Below, in pieces: positions 41,501 to 47,100 of a stretch of 64,000 nt of DNA. The translations under genes were made by a program, and so were the position numbers. This DNA comes from Cyprinodon diabolis (Eukaryota; Chordata; Actinopteri; Cyprinodontiformes; Cyprinodontidae): contig CM060080.1 of the NCBI GenBank assembly GCA_030533445.1, positions 22,087,377-22,151,376 on the forward strand, in the 5' to 3' direction. The notes beneath the pieces are model-generated. The model did no database searches. It worked only from the letters and a program-made list of their open reading frames with translations, and was not told the origin of the DNA. The stretch's first letter is position 1. Each line of letters starts with the position of its first letter.

Positions 41501-44238
41501 ATTCAAAGCCATTTCCACAGAAAAGTGGCTTCATCAGCATCTGAATATGTGTTACCCTCCATTTAAATGAGTTTTGAAATGTTTCAGTTTCAGGAAGTTT
41601 CTCACATCAATACTGTGCCTTAAAAAGAGTTATTAATAACTTTATTAGGTTTTGACCACAAACTTTAATGGGTTTTAAAGGAGTTTTATGAAACAGGGCA
41701 AATAATAACAGACTTTAGGGAATAGGAATTCTGAAGAGTGAACAAAAGTGTTTTTCTTTTAAAATGTAAACCTTTCCATAAAAATCTATCCCCCCTTAAG
41801 TCGGTCAACATTAATATCATCTTTCTCTTGCGTTACAAATGCTAATTACTTCTGGGTGTTTCCTCATGCCCTTGCTACATCTAGAAACTAACATTTTTTC
41901 TTTACAAAATGATCAAGATCAGTCAGGGAAAGACCAAAAAAAAAAAAAAAAAATCTAAGGTAACCTTGGAACTTAGGCTACGTGCACACTGCAGCCTGAA
42001 GTGACCCAAATCCGATTTTTTTGCCATGCGACCTGTATCCGAGGTTTTCATGGCTGTCTGAACAACACAGATCCAATTTTTCCCAATGCGACCCAGGCCA
42101 CTTGGTGGTCCTGAATCCAATACGAATCGGATCTCTTCAAAATGCAACCTTGTGTCTGAACGGCCAGGCCGCATCCATCCGACCTTAATGTCATTAATAC
42201 CAGACAGTGGTCACTCTTCCTTCTTCTTGCTACACAGAAGTGGCAAGAAAAACAACAACAATTGTGGACAATAGTGCGGAGAGTAGTATTTATGTTTAAC
42301 CATCTTGGAAGGATTGAGTTTTTAAGGTTGGGAAAGATCGCTAGATGTTCTACAGCCCTACCATCCATGTTTACTTCCATAAACATAGAGCACGCTGGCC
42401 TGCGACGTCATTGCGTCCTCTACTGCGCATTCGGGACACAGATTGCATGAATGCAGTTCACACAGGAGATCACATACAAGTTGCATATATTTGGAAATGT
42501 GAACAGCAACGCTAAAAATCGTATTTCAGAAAAAAATGGGAATTGATGATCAAGGCCTGCAGTGTGAACTTAGCCTTAGTCACTCCTATTTGATAGATCA
42601 AAAAGAAGAATCACCACCGAAGTAGAAAAAAATAATTGGATGGAATTCTGATTGAAAGAAATGTACATATGAAATACAATGAACATCTTAAAGCTACAGT
42701 GTGCAACTTTTAGCAACATCTAGCAGTCAGACTGCAGACTGCAGCAACATGAACATCTCCCCCCAACCGCTTCTCCCCCCCAACAGTACGGCGAGCGTTA
42801 CGGGACAAAATGTCTTCCACGACGTCTGCATTACCTACCTTCTCAAGTGATGAGGTTTGTTTACATAGATAATTTTACAGATAGTATTTCATTAGTCTGT
42901 GTAGGGTATAGATTTCATGTAGACTTAAGATAATAAATATACCCATTATTTTTTCTACATCGTTGTGACGTTTTGGCGATCTCGCAATCACTAGTTTGTT
43001 GGCTCTTCGCTGCCGTAGCGCAAAGATGTCTGCCTCCATGGCTGCGAGACCCGCTCCTATGTAATTATAAATAACGAATTCTAAGGCAATGCAAATATTA
43101 AGGTTAAGAGGCTGAGCTCGTAGATGATGATAAATAACATAGTTATGTATAATATATTACATTTCTGACTGTATATCCCTGTAATTATTACACACTGTAG
43201 CTTTAAAGGGAACTTCTCAAATTATTATTGGGAAATGGAAAGAGCTAAACCTAAAAGCCGCTTAAGCAGATAACTAGATAAACAGAGGTTGCTGTGGAGG
43301 AGCTGCAGAGATTCACAGATCAGGTGAGCCAACATTTCCATTAGTCTGCATTGGGAAAAAAAATAAATACACATAAGGTCAGGATGGAGGAGAAAGAATA
43401 GGAAAAACATGAGACGTTGGCACTGAAGTTCTCCGAACATGTGGAGGAAGGTTCTCTGGTCAAATGGGACCAAATTAACAAACACTATCCCTACTAAGGA
43501 GCTCTGAGCTGGAGGAATAAACGAGTTATTGGTTGATAGAAAGATGGATGAAGCCTAATAAAAGGCAACCTTGGAAAAAAAGGATGCAGACTTGAGAATG
43601 GGATGGAGATAAAGAAGAAATTGTAGCAAACCTCTGTCTGAAGAGACTAGAGAATGAACTTTTGTGGAAAGAATCACCAAGGATGTGACTCCAGAAGTGC
43701 AAAGATAAAAAGATGAAAAGTTAGAGGCTTTAATTGTATAAAGTTCTGTTAATTCTAGTGCAGGAGACCAGGTAGTTGTGTTTAAATAGTGAAGTTAGTT
43801 TTACATCACTTCTCTTTCATAACCTCGGTAGGAACCAGTAATAAACCAGTCACTTTATGACAGACAGCAGTGTTTTACATTTCATTGGAGCTCAGCTCCA
43901 CTGGACTTTTATAAGAGCAAACTGCTCCTGTGTTCACCGTGAGCCGGCCTTAGAGATAAAAGCAGCTTTGTCTGGTGATCTGTGTACCTGAATCGCCCTC
44001 CGCAGTGCTGGCATTGGTCCCCAACCCAGCCGGGGAAACACAAACAGCTGCCCGTGGCGTTGTTACACTGCCCATTCATGCACGGTTTGTCGCATTCCTT
44101 TGCCTCGGTGAAAGACGGCAGCCCGGAGAGGAGCACGACGGCCGAGAGCAGCAGCGCAGTTGTAAGCATCAACAACCTCCTGCCGGGGCTGGAGCCGGAG
44201 CCGGAGCCCGAGCAGGCCCAGCGCGTCGCTCCGTACAT
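4850..44238 (-). CDS. atrn: attractin, N-terminal half (exons 1-10, gene continues below position 1)
   Basis: Attractin is a large type I membrane or secreted glycoprotein that acts as an accessory receptor for agouti signalling in the melanocortin pathway and is needed for myelin upkeep. The join 44238-43988, 31053-30970, 20129-20016, 18819-18691, 16748-16552, 11467-11299, 10475-10385, 9541-9292, 6903-6720, 5004-4850 keeps one frame through all ten exons, each flanked by AG and GT. Predicted order: signal sequence (about residues 22-46), EGF-like module (49-79), CUB (about 80-193), EGF/laminin-EGF-like cysteine-rich part (197-262), kelch repeats from about 280. Several N-x-S/T glycosylation sites are present. 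Motifs such as FGHCPLYGY (exon 8) and RYLHTAVIVSGTMLVFGG (exon 10) match what I remember of ATRN better than its paralogue ATRNL1. The rest of the propeller, the lectin domain and the membrane segment are outside the window. Confidence 0.95.
5005..6719 (-). other. atrn intron 9
   Basis: AT-rich. Holds a decayed piece at about 5100-5350 that resembles the 3' region of fish Tc1-like repeats ('ttacaaccacaaat'), a long TA microsatellite at 5449-5541, and otherwise no recognisable structure. Confidence 0.7.
5449..5541. repeat. (TA)n microsatellite
   Basis: About 46 uninterrupted TA units. The YIYIYI open frame over it on the minus strand is an artefact. It lies about 450 bases from the exon 10 acceptor. 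Confidence 0.98.
6720..6903 (-). CDS. atrn: atrn exon 9 (kelch repeat)
   Basis: 184 bases. Encodes KNTWSFLSTDGALVQGGYGP, SSVFDPSTRAIYIHGGYKAF and SANKYGLAGDLYKFDVDQRK (residues 430-489). IYIHGGY is a kelch GG motif. Acceptor ttccag|TC, donor ATG|GTGAGA. Exon boundaries keep the frame with exons 8 and 10. Confidence 0.96.
7262..7286 (+). repeat. left target-site duplication of the intron 8 LINE
   Basis: 25 bases beginning actaaagcat and ending gtctgatcag. It matches 9262-9286 at 23 of 25 positions; the mismatches are at 7272 and 7275. Confidence 0.9.
7287..9261 (+). mobile_element. degenerate non-LTR retrotransposon (LINE), 5'-truncated, antisense to atrn
   Basis: Frameshifted remains of a single pol-like ORF run left to right. 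An endonuclease part lies near 7280-7740 (FLGVLDSA... then a degenerate L-L-E-D-F for the usual GDFNAHVGN block). A linker with 'EEFEKTMEK' lies near 8100. A reverse-transcriptase part lies near 8480-8730 (DLENAFDCVPQ, SLYQQTRS, QRCPLSPVLFITFVDRI). The post-RT MEEFKYSGVLF block is at about 8935. The 3' end near 9240-9255 reads 'ggcggaagatgac', like the GCGGAAGAAGATGG tails of related fish elements. The same MEEFKY block occurs at 63481. The clade (Rex1/Babar-like or another) is not certain. Many stops make it dead. Confidence 0.88.
9262..9286 (+). repeat. right target-site duplication of the intron 8 LINE
   Basis: Partner of 7262-9286's left copy at 7262-7286, exactly 2000 bases apart. It ends within the first intron bases of the exon 8 donor (exon begins 9292), so the insertion site was effectively at the splice junction. 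Confidence 0.9.
9292..9541 (-). CDS. atrn: atrn exon 8 (two kelch strands)
   Basis: 250 bases, the longest internal exon here. Encodes GKIYMYGGKIDSTGNVSSQL, WVFHIQNQTWVLL, VVGHSAHIV and FGHCPLYGYVSHVQEYNI (residues 346-428). FGHCPLYGY separates ATRN from ATRNL1 as I recall the family. Acceptor tttcag|GG; donor TTG|GTGAGC. The first intron bases after this donor are shared with the target-site duplication of the LINE in intron 8. Confidence 0.96.
9542..10384 (-). other. atrn intron 7
   Basis: AT-rich, 843 bases; I see no repeat family or conserved element in it. Confidence 0.85.
10385..10475 (-). CDS. atrn: atrn exon 7 (kelch repeat)
   Basis: 91 bases. Encodes YNLSRKTWMTLDPSVNTVTP then RYGHSLALHE (residues 316-345). 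The Y-N-L...W turn followed by RYGHSLAL is a kelch repeat linker and outer strand. Acceptor ctttag|GT, donor GAG|GTACAT. Ends in phase 0. Confidence 0.96.
10476..11298 (-). other. atrn intron 6
   Basis: 823 bases with nothing recognisable beyond ordinary intron sequence. Confidence 0.85.
11299..11467 (-). CDS. atrn: atrn exon 6 (end of EGF region, first kelch strand)
   Basis: 169 bases. Encodes PGCSVSVPANSSFWSREEYL, then ARASHKAVVDQGIMWVIGGY and VFNTSDYHMVK (residues 260-314). The RASHKAV...MWVIGGY pattern is the first kelch repeat of the attractin beta-propeller (hydrophobic strand then GG). Acceptor cctcag|GT, donor GC|GTAAGT. Confidence 0.96.
12485..12702. mobile_element. decayed TIR element of the 'agggatgcaccgat' type
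   Basis: Left end 'agggatgaggatgcagg', right end 'aatcggtgcatccc', which reads GGGATGCACCGATT on the other strand. Internal 'atcagtatcggctgatcacc' is typical of the abundant fish hAT-like miniature elements. Similar fragments occur near 5810-5900, 23310-23400 and 37165-37220. Confidence 0.5.
15975..16310 (-). pseudogene. unidentified coding-like ORF of 111 codons in intron 5
   Basis: Starts ATG at 16310 and ends TGA. The composition is balanced and protein-like: FIKSFVLPAPYEEVFDLLDS, SRFQEVLQQGPWEESMLRKL, WREGRGSFKDIYKQLGN, then a basic tail HMKAKRKA. The frame stays open upstream to a TAG that forms part of 'ctgctttag', so it could be a terminal exon preceded by an acceptor-like site. Its phase does not fit splicing onto atrn exon 5 (exon 5 ends in phase 1). 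I do not recognise the family. It may be a retrocopy or displaced last exon of another gene, part of a mobile element, or chance; the low-complexity bias of the chance ORFs nearby is absent. Confidence 0.35.
16552..16748 (-). CDS. atrn: atrn exon 5 (EGF/laminin-EGF-like region)
   Basis: 197 bases. Encodes a cysteine-rich segment starting TCPNNCSGRGECRVGNSTAL and containing WKGEACDIPYCLDDCGYPER and CICKAGWQG (residues 194-258). Cysteine spacing is that of two consecutive EGF-like modules. Acceptor tggtag|GG has an interrupted pyrimidine tract; donor AAG|GTAGGC. The exon changes phase from 2 to 1, and exon 6 fits that phase. Confidence 0.95.
16749..18690 (-). other. atrn intron 4
   Basis: Ordinary AT-rich intron with a slightly GC-richer patch at about 17890-18000 and an interspersed repeat fragment at about 18028-18170. 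Confidence 0.75.
18028..18170 (+). repeat. interspersed repeat fragment (LINE 3' end or SINE-like)
   Basis: Contains 'tactttactgatcacaaagg' and 'gtagggaggaaagacctcct', motifs of a repeat found throughout teleost genomes ('tactttattgatcccgaagg...gaggaaagacctcctgtag'). Recognised from memory. Confidence 0.55.
18691..18819 (-). CDS. atrn: atrn exon 4 (end of CUB domain)
   Basis: 129 bases. Encodes GLIVPEQYANETVPEVVSQS then GYALLHFFSDAAYNLTGFN and ISY (residues 151-192). It carries possible N-glycosylation sites NET, NLT and NIS. FFSDAAYNLTGFNI is the conserved last strand of the attractin CUB domain. Acceptor gattacag|TG, donor CAG|GTGAGC. Confidence 0.96.
19578..19610. repeat. (TG)n microsatellite with G-run
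   Basis: Interrupted TG repeat followed by seven G. Confidence 0.9.
19941..19992. repeat. poly-C / poly-G tract beside the exon 3 donor
   Basis: 52 bases almost entirely C on the plus strand, interrupted only by single or double A. On the transcript it reads as consecutive G-runs, starting 18 bases after the exon 3 donor dinucleotide. Runs of four to nineteen G separated by one or two T can form G-quadruplexes. Confidence 0.95.
20016..20129 (-). CDS. atrn: atrn exon 3 (CUB domain core)
   Basis: 114 bases. Encodes PNTILRLRFNHFATECSWDH followed by LYVYDGDSIYAPLLAAF (residues 113-149). This is the calcium-site type CUB core, with the acidic Y-D-G-D-S motif. Acceptor is ttgcag|AC. The donor CAG|GTTGGT is weak (T at +3, no G at +5 in a GTRAGT sense), and a long G-rich tract begins about 18 bases inside the intron. 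Confidence 0.96.
20537..20566. repeat. poly-A tract
   Basis: 30 consecutive A on the plus strand (U-run in the atrn transcript). No retroelement body was recognised directly upstream. Confidence 0.95.
22700..22730 (+). repeat. 31-bp arm of a dispersed inverted match
   Basis: Begins atttttaccaatgggg. It is the exact reverse complement of 30127-30157, with 7.4 kb between them. Confidence 0.85.
24525..24979. mobile_element. TIR miniature element
   Basis: Left end 'gggctggttatactccccg' and right end 'aaagtataaatcagcctc' are imperfect inverted repeats (GGCTGATTTATACT on the opposite strand). The interior is CpG-richer than its surroundings. Matches the 'ggctgatttatact' miniature elements I know from fish. 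No clear target duplication. Confidence 0.55.
25713..26506. mobile_element. non-autonomous TIR element (hAT-like) inserted in a TA repeat
   Basis: Left end ttaggggtggaacagttcac; the right end reads ttagggatggaacggttt on the opposite strand. Both ends continue into repeated CGGTTCGG / CCGAACCG motifs. TA-repeat tracts lie directly outside both ends (25696-25712 and 26507-26526), so an 8-bp TATATATA duplication is possible but cannot be separated from the microsatellite. No transposase ORF. Confidence 0.75.
26870..27065. mobile_element. decayed Tc1-like 3' fragment
   Basis: Contains 'aaatggggctgactatatgt' and 'aaaaagtccaaggggtgcaa' followed by 'atact', close to motifs of degenerate fish Tc1-like repeats. 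Recognised from memory. Confidence 0.4.
30127..30157 (+). repeat. 31-bp partner of the inverted match at 22700
   Basis: Begins atttttcccataattcccc. Identical over 31 bases to the opposite strand of 22700-22730; similarity stops sharply on both sides. Confidence 0.85.
30970..31053 (-). CDS. atrn: atrn exon 2 (start of CUB domain)
   Basis: 84 bases. Acceptor follows a pyrimidine-rich 'tctccttcag'; donor is AA|GTAAGT, a strong site. Encodes LTGPSGHLTDGPGNYQYKTK then CTWLIEG (residues 85-111). This is the typical start of a CUB domain in the attractin family, including the Y-K-T-K-C-T-W-L-I motif. Phase 2 on both sides. Confidence 0.96.
31990..32480 (+). repeat. teleost interspersed repeat, decayed
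   Basis: Starts with 'aacttttattgtcattttgt', a common fish repeat motif. It then shares 'gaagaaacctc..aaccaggctcagtgt' and 'ctgaggccgactg' with the copy at 46636-47100. Confidence 0.6.
36168..36188. repeat. poly-T tract
   Basis: 21 consecutive T. Confidence 0.95.
37811..38600. mobile_element. TIR element related to the nested element at 40246
   Basis: The ends show inverted 'ggctgcgtcctcc' and 'ggaggacgcagcc'. The interior shares 'gaagtccgtgaaaataagga' with 40310-40329, plus flanking similarity ('ccggaa.agttttgg'). So it is an older or divergent copy of the same family. The 127-codon ORF across its left part is not a real gene. Confidence 0.7.
38708..38890. mobile_element. fold-back miniature element
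   Basis: Left arm 'acaactttttgatgc...aacacacctgaatc' pairs with right arm 'gattcagatgtgtt...gatcaaaaagtta'. The left end 'gtcctcaaatccagtc' is a well-known fish repeat motif. Confidence 0.65.
39896..41143. mobile_element. non-autonomous hAT-like element, split by a younger insertion
   Basis: Perfect 12-bp TIR: TAGAGACTGACA at 39896-39907 and TGTCAGTCTCTA at 41132-41143. Flanks ctgcagat and ctgctgag agree at 6 of 8 positions, suggesting a decayed 8-bp duplication as in hAT elements. Both subterminal parts are rich in GGGACGGGAC / CGGGATTCCC motifs. The middle is occupied by the element at 40246-40988. Confidence 0.8.
40246..40988. mobile_element. TIR element nested in the 39896-41143 element
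   Basis: Perfect 17-bp TIR GCTCTGTTCGAAAACCT on both ends. Flanked by a perfect 5-bp direct repeat ATGGG (40241-40245 and 40989-40993). The interior matches the 37811-38600 element. No transposase; superfamily not assigned. Confidence 0.85.
41971..42580. mobile_element. non-autonomous TIR element, 610 bp
   Basis: 24-base ends (41971-41994 and 42557-42580) are inverted repeats with 21 of 24 matches, containing GTGCACACTGCAG / CTGCAGTGTGAAC. The subterminal 'ccaaatccgattttt' and 'gaacaa..agatccaattttt' repeats are like hAT miniature elements in fish. No clean target duplication seen. Confidence 0.75.
42688..43206. mobile_element. TTAA-flanked miniature element, copy 1
   Basis: TTAA at 42688-42691 and 43203-43206 flanks a 511-bp body with ends AGCTACAGTGTG...CACACTGTAGCT. 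It is the same length as copy 2 at 60007-60525 and about 97% identical by my count. TTAA duplication suggests mobilisation by a piggyBac-type transposase, although the termini do not start with CC as most piggyBac ends do. Confidence 0.88.
43988..44238 (-). CDS. atrn: atrn exon 1, coding part (signal sequence and EGF 1)
   Basis: Starts at the ATG at 44238-44236, the only ATG in this frame after the upstream in-frame TGA at 44310-44308; A at -3 is a fair Kozak context. A TTG at 44268 in the same frame is not a credible start. The protein begins MYGATRWACSGSGSGSSPGR, then a hydrophobic stretch LLMLTTALLLSAVVLLSG (about residues 22-39) and a probable signal-peptidase site before KECDKPC. The EGF-like module has six cysteines up to WVGDQCQHCGGRF. 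Donor is AG|GTACAC; the exon ends two bases into codon 84. The leader is much shorter than the mammalian one as I remember it. Confidence 0.93.
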
Positions 44239-44466
44239 TCTGTCACAAAAGATGGCTGCTGGAGGCAAGCGGTCCGCCGCTTCGGGGGAGAGCCACCCGG
44301 GGAGCCGTCAGCCAGCGGGGACCCTTCTTATCGACGCGGTTGTATCGTTTCCCTGGAGGACGTAGGGAGGTTCTTGGCTGAAGAAAAGCTTCGCTGGTTA
44401 CTTAGTTTCCATCACTGAGTGGCTGTTTCCCAGCGCCGCACTGAGCCGCATACAGACGTCCAGAAG

Positions 44467-44474
44467 TGACGTCA
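44467..44474. promoter_or_regulatory. perfect CRE palindrome TGACGTCA
   Basis: TGACGTCA, the full CREB/ATF consensus, lies about 230 bases upstream of the atrn ATG at the edge of the CpG-rich segment. Attractin works in a cAMP-coupled melanocortin pathway, so control by CREB/ATF is plausible, but this is inference from an 8-bp match. Confidence 0.5.
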
Positions 44475-44500
44475 TGCCGCAGCGTCCAAGCCTTTAGACC

Positions 44501-44515
44501 TTTATTTTGAAGGCG
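44501..44515. promoter_or_regulatory. 15-bp TTTATTTTGAAGGCG motif in the atrn promoter
   Basis: The reverse complement of this 15-mer is present at 56058-56072 in the 3' part of the hAT element. Similar words are common in fish promoters and mobile elements, so function is unproven. Confidence 0.35.
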
Positions 44516-46635
44516 GCTAATAAATCCCCATTGCTCACATAATAATTAGTTTAACGGGAATTTATTTGCTTCTCTATTTATCTTTTTTTTCTCTTTCATA
44601 ACCTTTTCTTCCTCATGGAGGATCAACCGATATACAATAAAAAATAAAAGTAGAAATATGTATTTAAACCAGCTAAATAAAGCAATGCAAATCCATTAAA
44701 ACAATGCTAAAAAAAATAAATTAAAATTAGGAAAATTTGTGATATATTTAATTTACTAGGTTTTTAACAATTTTATTTATGTTCATATCAACAAATAATG
44801 GAGTAATATTTTTTTATTTATTGTTGCATGTATGTTTCTTTTATTCGTATTTATGCCTTAGATTTTGGATCTATGAGTAAAAGAGAAATATTATAACTGA
44901 AAATAACTATAAAGGACAGAGAAAAAAACAGAATGTGGAACAACAAATACATTTCTAAAACGATTTCTCAATTTTAATTATTCGAAATTTTATGCATTTT
45001 TTATATATTTGGGCCATTTATATATGTTTACTTTTTTCTAATTATCTCAGAGTTGGTCAACAGAACCCTAGAATAAGAAAATATTTCATCACAGTATATT
45101 GAGGACAAATCAACAAACTTGAAATATTGCTTTTTGTTAATCTGATTATTTAAATATAAATTAAAATGCATGCAGCAAATGCATGCATTAAACTATTGTT
45201 ATGATTAATAAGTAGAACTACATTATTTGATCATTGTTTTTTTTTTTGAATTGTTTTCAATATTACATTTTTCCAGTTTACTGTGATGTGTAAAAGACAT
45301 CGAGAATTAATATAATCTCTCACTATTACAAATCAAAATTATTCTTGCTACAAGAATCAGCCATGAGGATTTTGATCACGAGGTGAGGCTGAGGTGAGCC
45401 AATAAAGTCATTAAAAAATAATTAGTTTAATTTCACCATACTGTAGATTTGATTATAATCTTGGAGCACAATAACTTATCTACTATTTTGTTCCTGAGGA
45501 GTATTTTGGTCTTTAGTGGAGAAGTTGGAAGTGCAGAAATCGATTCACTGAGCTGTTGTGCTTTATATAATTCAGTATAGGAACATATGTAAACGATTGC
45601 TTTATGGATTTGAGCAACATGGGCACATGATCTGTGGGAGACAGAGTTTTAGTTCTGCTATAGGGGATTCAATATTTATTTTACTTAATGGCATGCAAAC
45701 AAAGTTTTGAATTTAATTTCATGCTTTGTTTCTGTATTTATCTGGGGTAAAATTAAACTGGCCTGACATCTAAAGTCTGTGGTTTTTTATACAATCATAG
45801 AAATTCAGCCTGTATTGTTTCACTGGCCTTGCAGCAGAACATATTTTCACTCTCTTTTGCCCAAGATGCCTTCAGGAGTACTGTCCCAATAAGGAAAAAA
45901 CAGGATATGTCGGGGATGTGTGTGTGTGTGTGTACATCCTTATAACCTGTTTAAACAGAAGCTAATGGGCAGAAATTGGTGACATTCATTTGTATAATTC
46001 ACAAAGTGATATTTTCCTTTCTGATTTATTAATGAAAAGTGTTGGCTTTAGACAATCTGATATCACAAATCTGAATTTTAAATTTGTTTCTCAATGTATT
46101 TACAGAGATGTTAATAATGTCGGGAACAAAAAATGATCAATATTCAATATGTGAATATTGACTATGGATTACACTATGGATTTTATTGGAGAGCAATAAA
46201 ACTTACTAAATTGTGAAAATAGGTATTAATTACGTCTGATCATTTTAATTACGACACTATGATTTGTTGAGGTATAAACTAGGTCACCCTGACATTGATT
46301 CGTACAATAAAGTTGCAGAGACATTTCCAGGGGTTAAATTGTGTTTGTCCAAGGGCAAGGCGCGGCTCATGGGGAATCTTAGGCCACACCGGAAATAAAT
46401 TACATTTCTCATTTTTTAACAATACTGAAGCCGACCATCAGATTATATTTATTTGATAAAAGGCCATTTCCACTTTTATGAAATCTGGAGTACCACAGCA
46501 TCGAGCTACCACAAAGATCTGACAGTTTCCCTTATTCTAGCTCATGCATTCTCTCAATATCCATGTACTGTGTTTTGCAGCGGATTAGCTTTCCCAATTA
46601 GATATTTATGGGATAAAATCCCTACATGCTGTATG
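44516..46635. other. intergenic, AT-rich
   Basis: No exon-like ORFs. Holds a TG microsatellite at 45916-45933. Nothing else recognised. Confidence 0.75.
45916..45933. repeat. (TG)n microsatellite
   Basis: About nine TG units. Confidence 0.9.
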
Positions 46636-47100
46636 GTTCAGTTTAGTTCAATTTATTTATATAACACCAATTCACAACACATGTCAGTTCAAGGCACTTT
46701 ACAATTTAACCACATCATGTAGTCACACTGATGCAAAGCTTTCTATCTAGGAAAACCAGTTGATTGCATCGACTCATTGACTCAAAGGCAATCCCTCAAA
46801 CCAAGCATGCTTGTAGAGAAAGTGGAGAGGAAAAAGTCCCTTTTAACAGGAAGAAACCTCCAGAAGAACCAGGCTCAGTGTTAGTGGCCATCTGCCAAGG
46901 CCGACTGGGGTTCAAGGAGACAGAAGCAGACATACAGAAAGAAGCAGAGATACAAAATGCAACTGTCAACCAGCTCCACAGGTGGCCAGCTCCCATATCA
47001 GAGGATGAAGAGAGCACATACAGTTGGTCACAGTCAGAGAAACAGGACTAAACTGAAAAACAAGCCAAGCTCCAACATCTATAAATGATGGTGATACAAA
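46636..47100 (+). repeat. teleost interspersed repeat
   Basis: Contains 'tcaatttatttatataacac', 'cacatgtcagttcaaggcac', 'aaaaccagttgattgcatcg' and 'ggaagaaacctccag', in the order known from an abundant fish repeat. A second copy is at 51865-52175 and a decayed one at 31990-32480. The 95-codon ORF over it is spurious. Confidence 0.8.

Larger units (their letters stand above)
31054..43987 (-). other. atrn intron 1
   Basis: 12.9 kb. The first 6 kb (31.1-37.8) is AT-rich with one interspersed repeat at 31990-32480 and a poly-T run at 36168-36188. From 37.8 to 43.2 kb it is nearly continuous mobile-element sequence, listed separately. 43210-43987 shows nothing recognisable. Confidence 0.75.
43985..44480 (-). 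promoter_or_regulatory. atrn: CpG-rich 5' end and probable promoter of atrn
   Basis: This stretch is GC-rich with many CpG dinucleotides, unlike the AT-rich flanks on both sides. It covers exon 1 coding sequence, the presumed 5' UTR and the proximal promoter. No TATA box is evident at a likely start-site distance, which suits a CpG-island promoter. Between the ATG and about 44409 there is no upstream ATG on the minus strand. The transcription start itself cannot be fixed from sequence. Confidence 0.7.

Noticed and set aside
4850..44238. Gene being ATRNL1 instead of ATRN
   Set aside because: Exon 8 FGHCPLYGY and exon 10 SGFFRYLHTAVIVSGTM agree with my memory of ATRN; a phylogeny would settle it.
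44266..44268. TTG as upstream start of atrn
   Set aside because: Not a plausible eukaryotic start; the in-frame ATG at 44238 is the first ATG after a stop.
43975..44418. Plus-strand ORFs of 147 and 127 codons opposite atrn exon 1
   Set aside because: They are shadows of a GC-rich exon with few stops; no domain, and the minus strand has a clear protein.
46764..47051. 95-codon ORF
   Set aside because: Inside an abundant interspersed repeat; other copies have stops.
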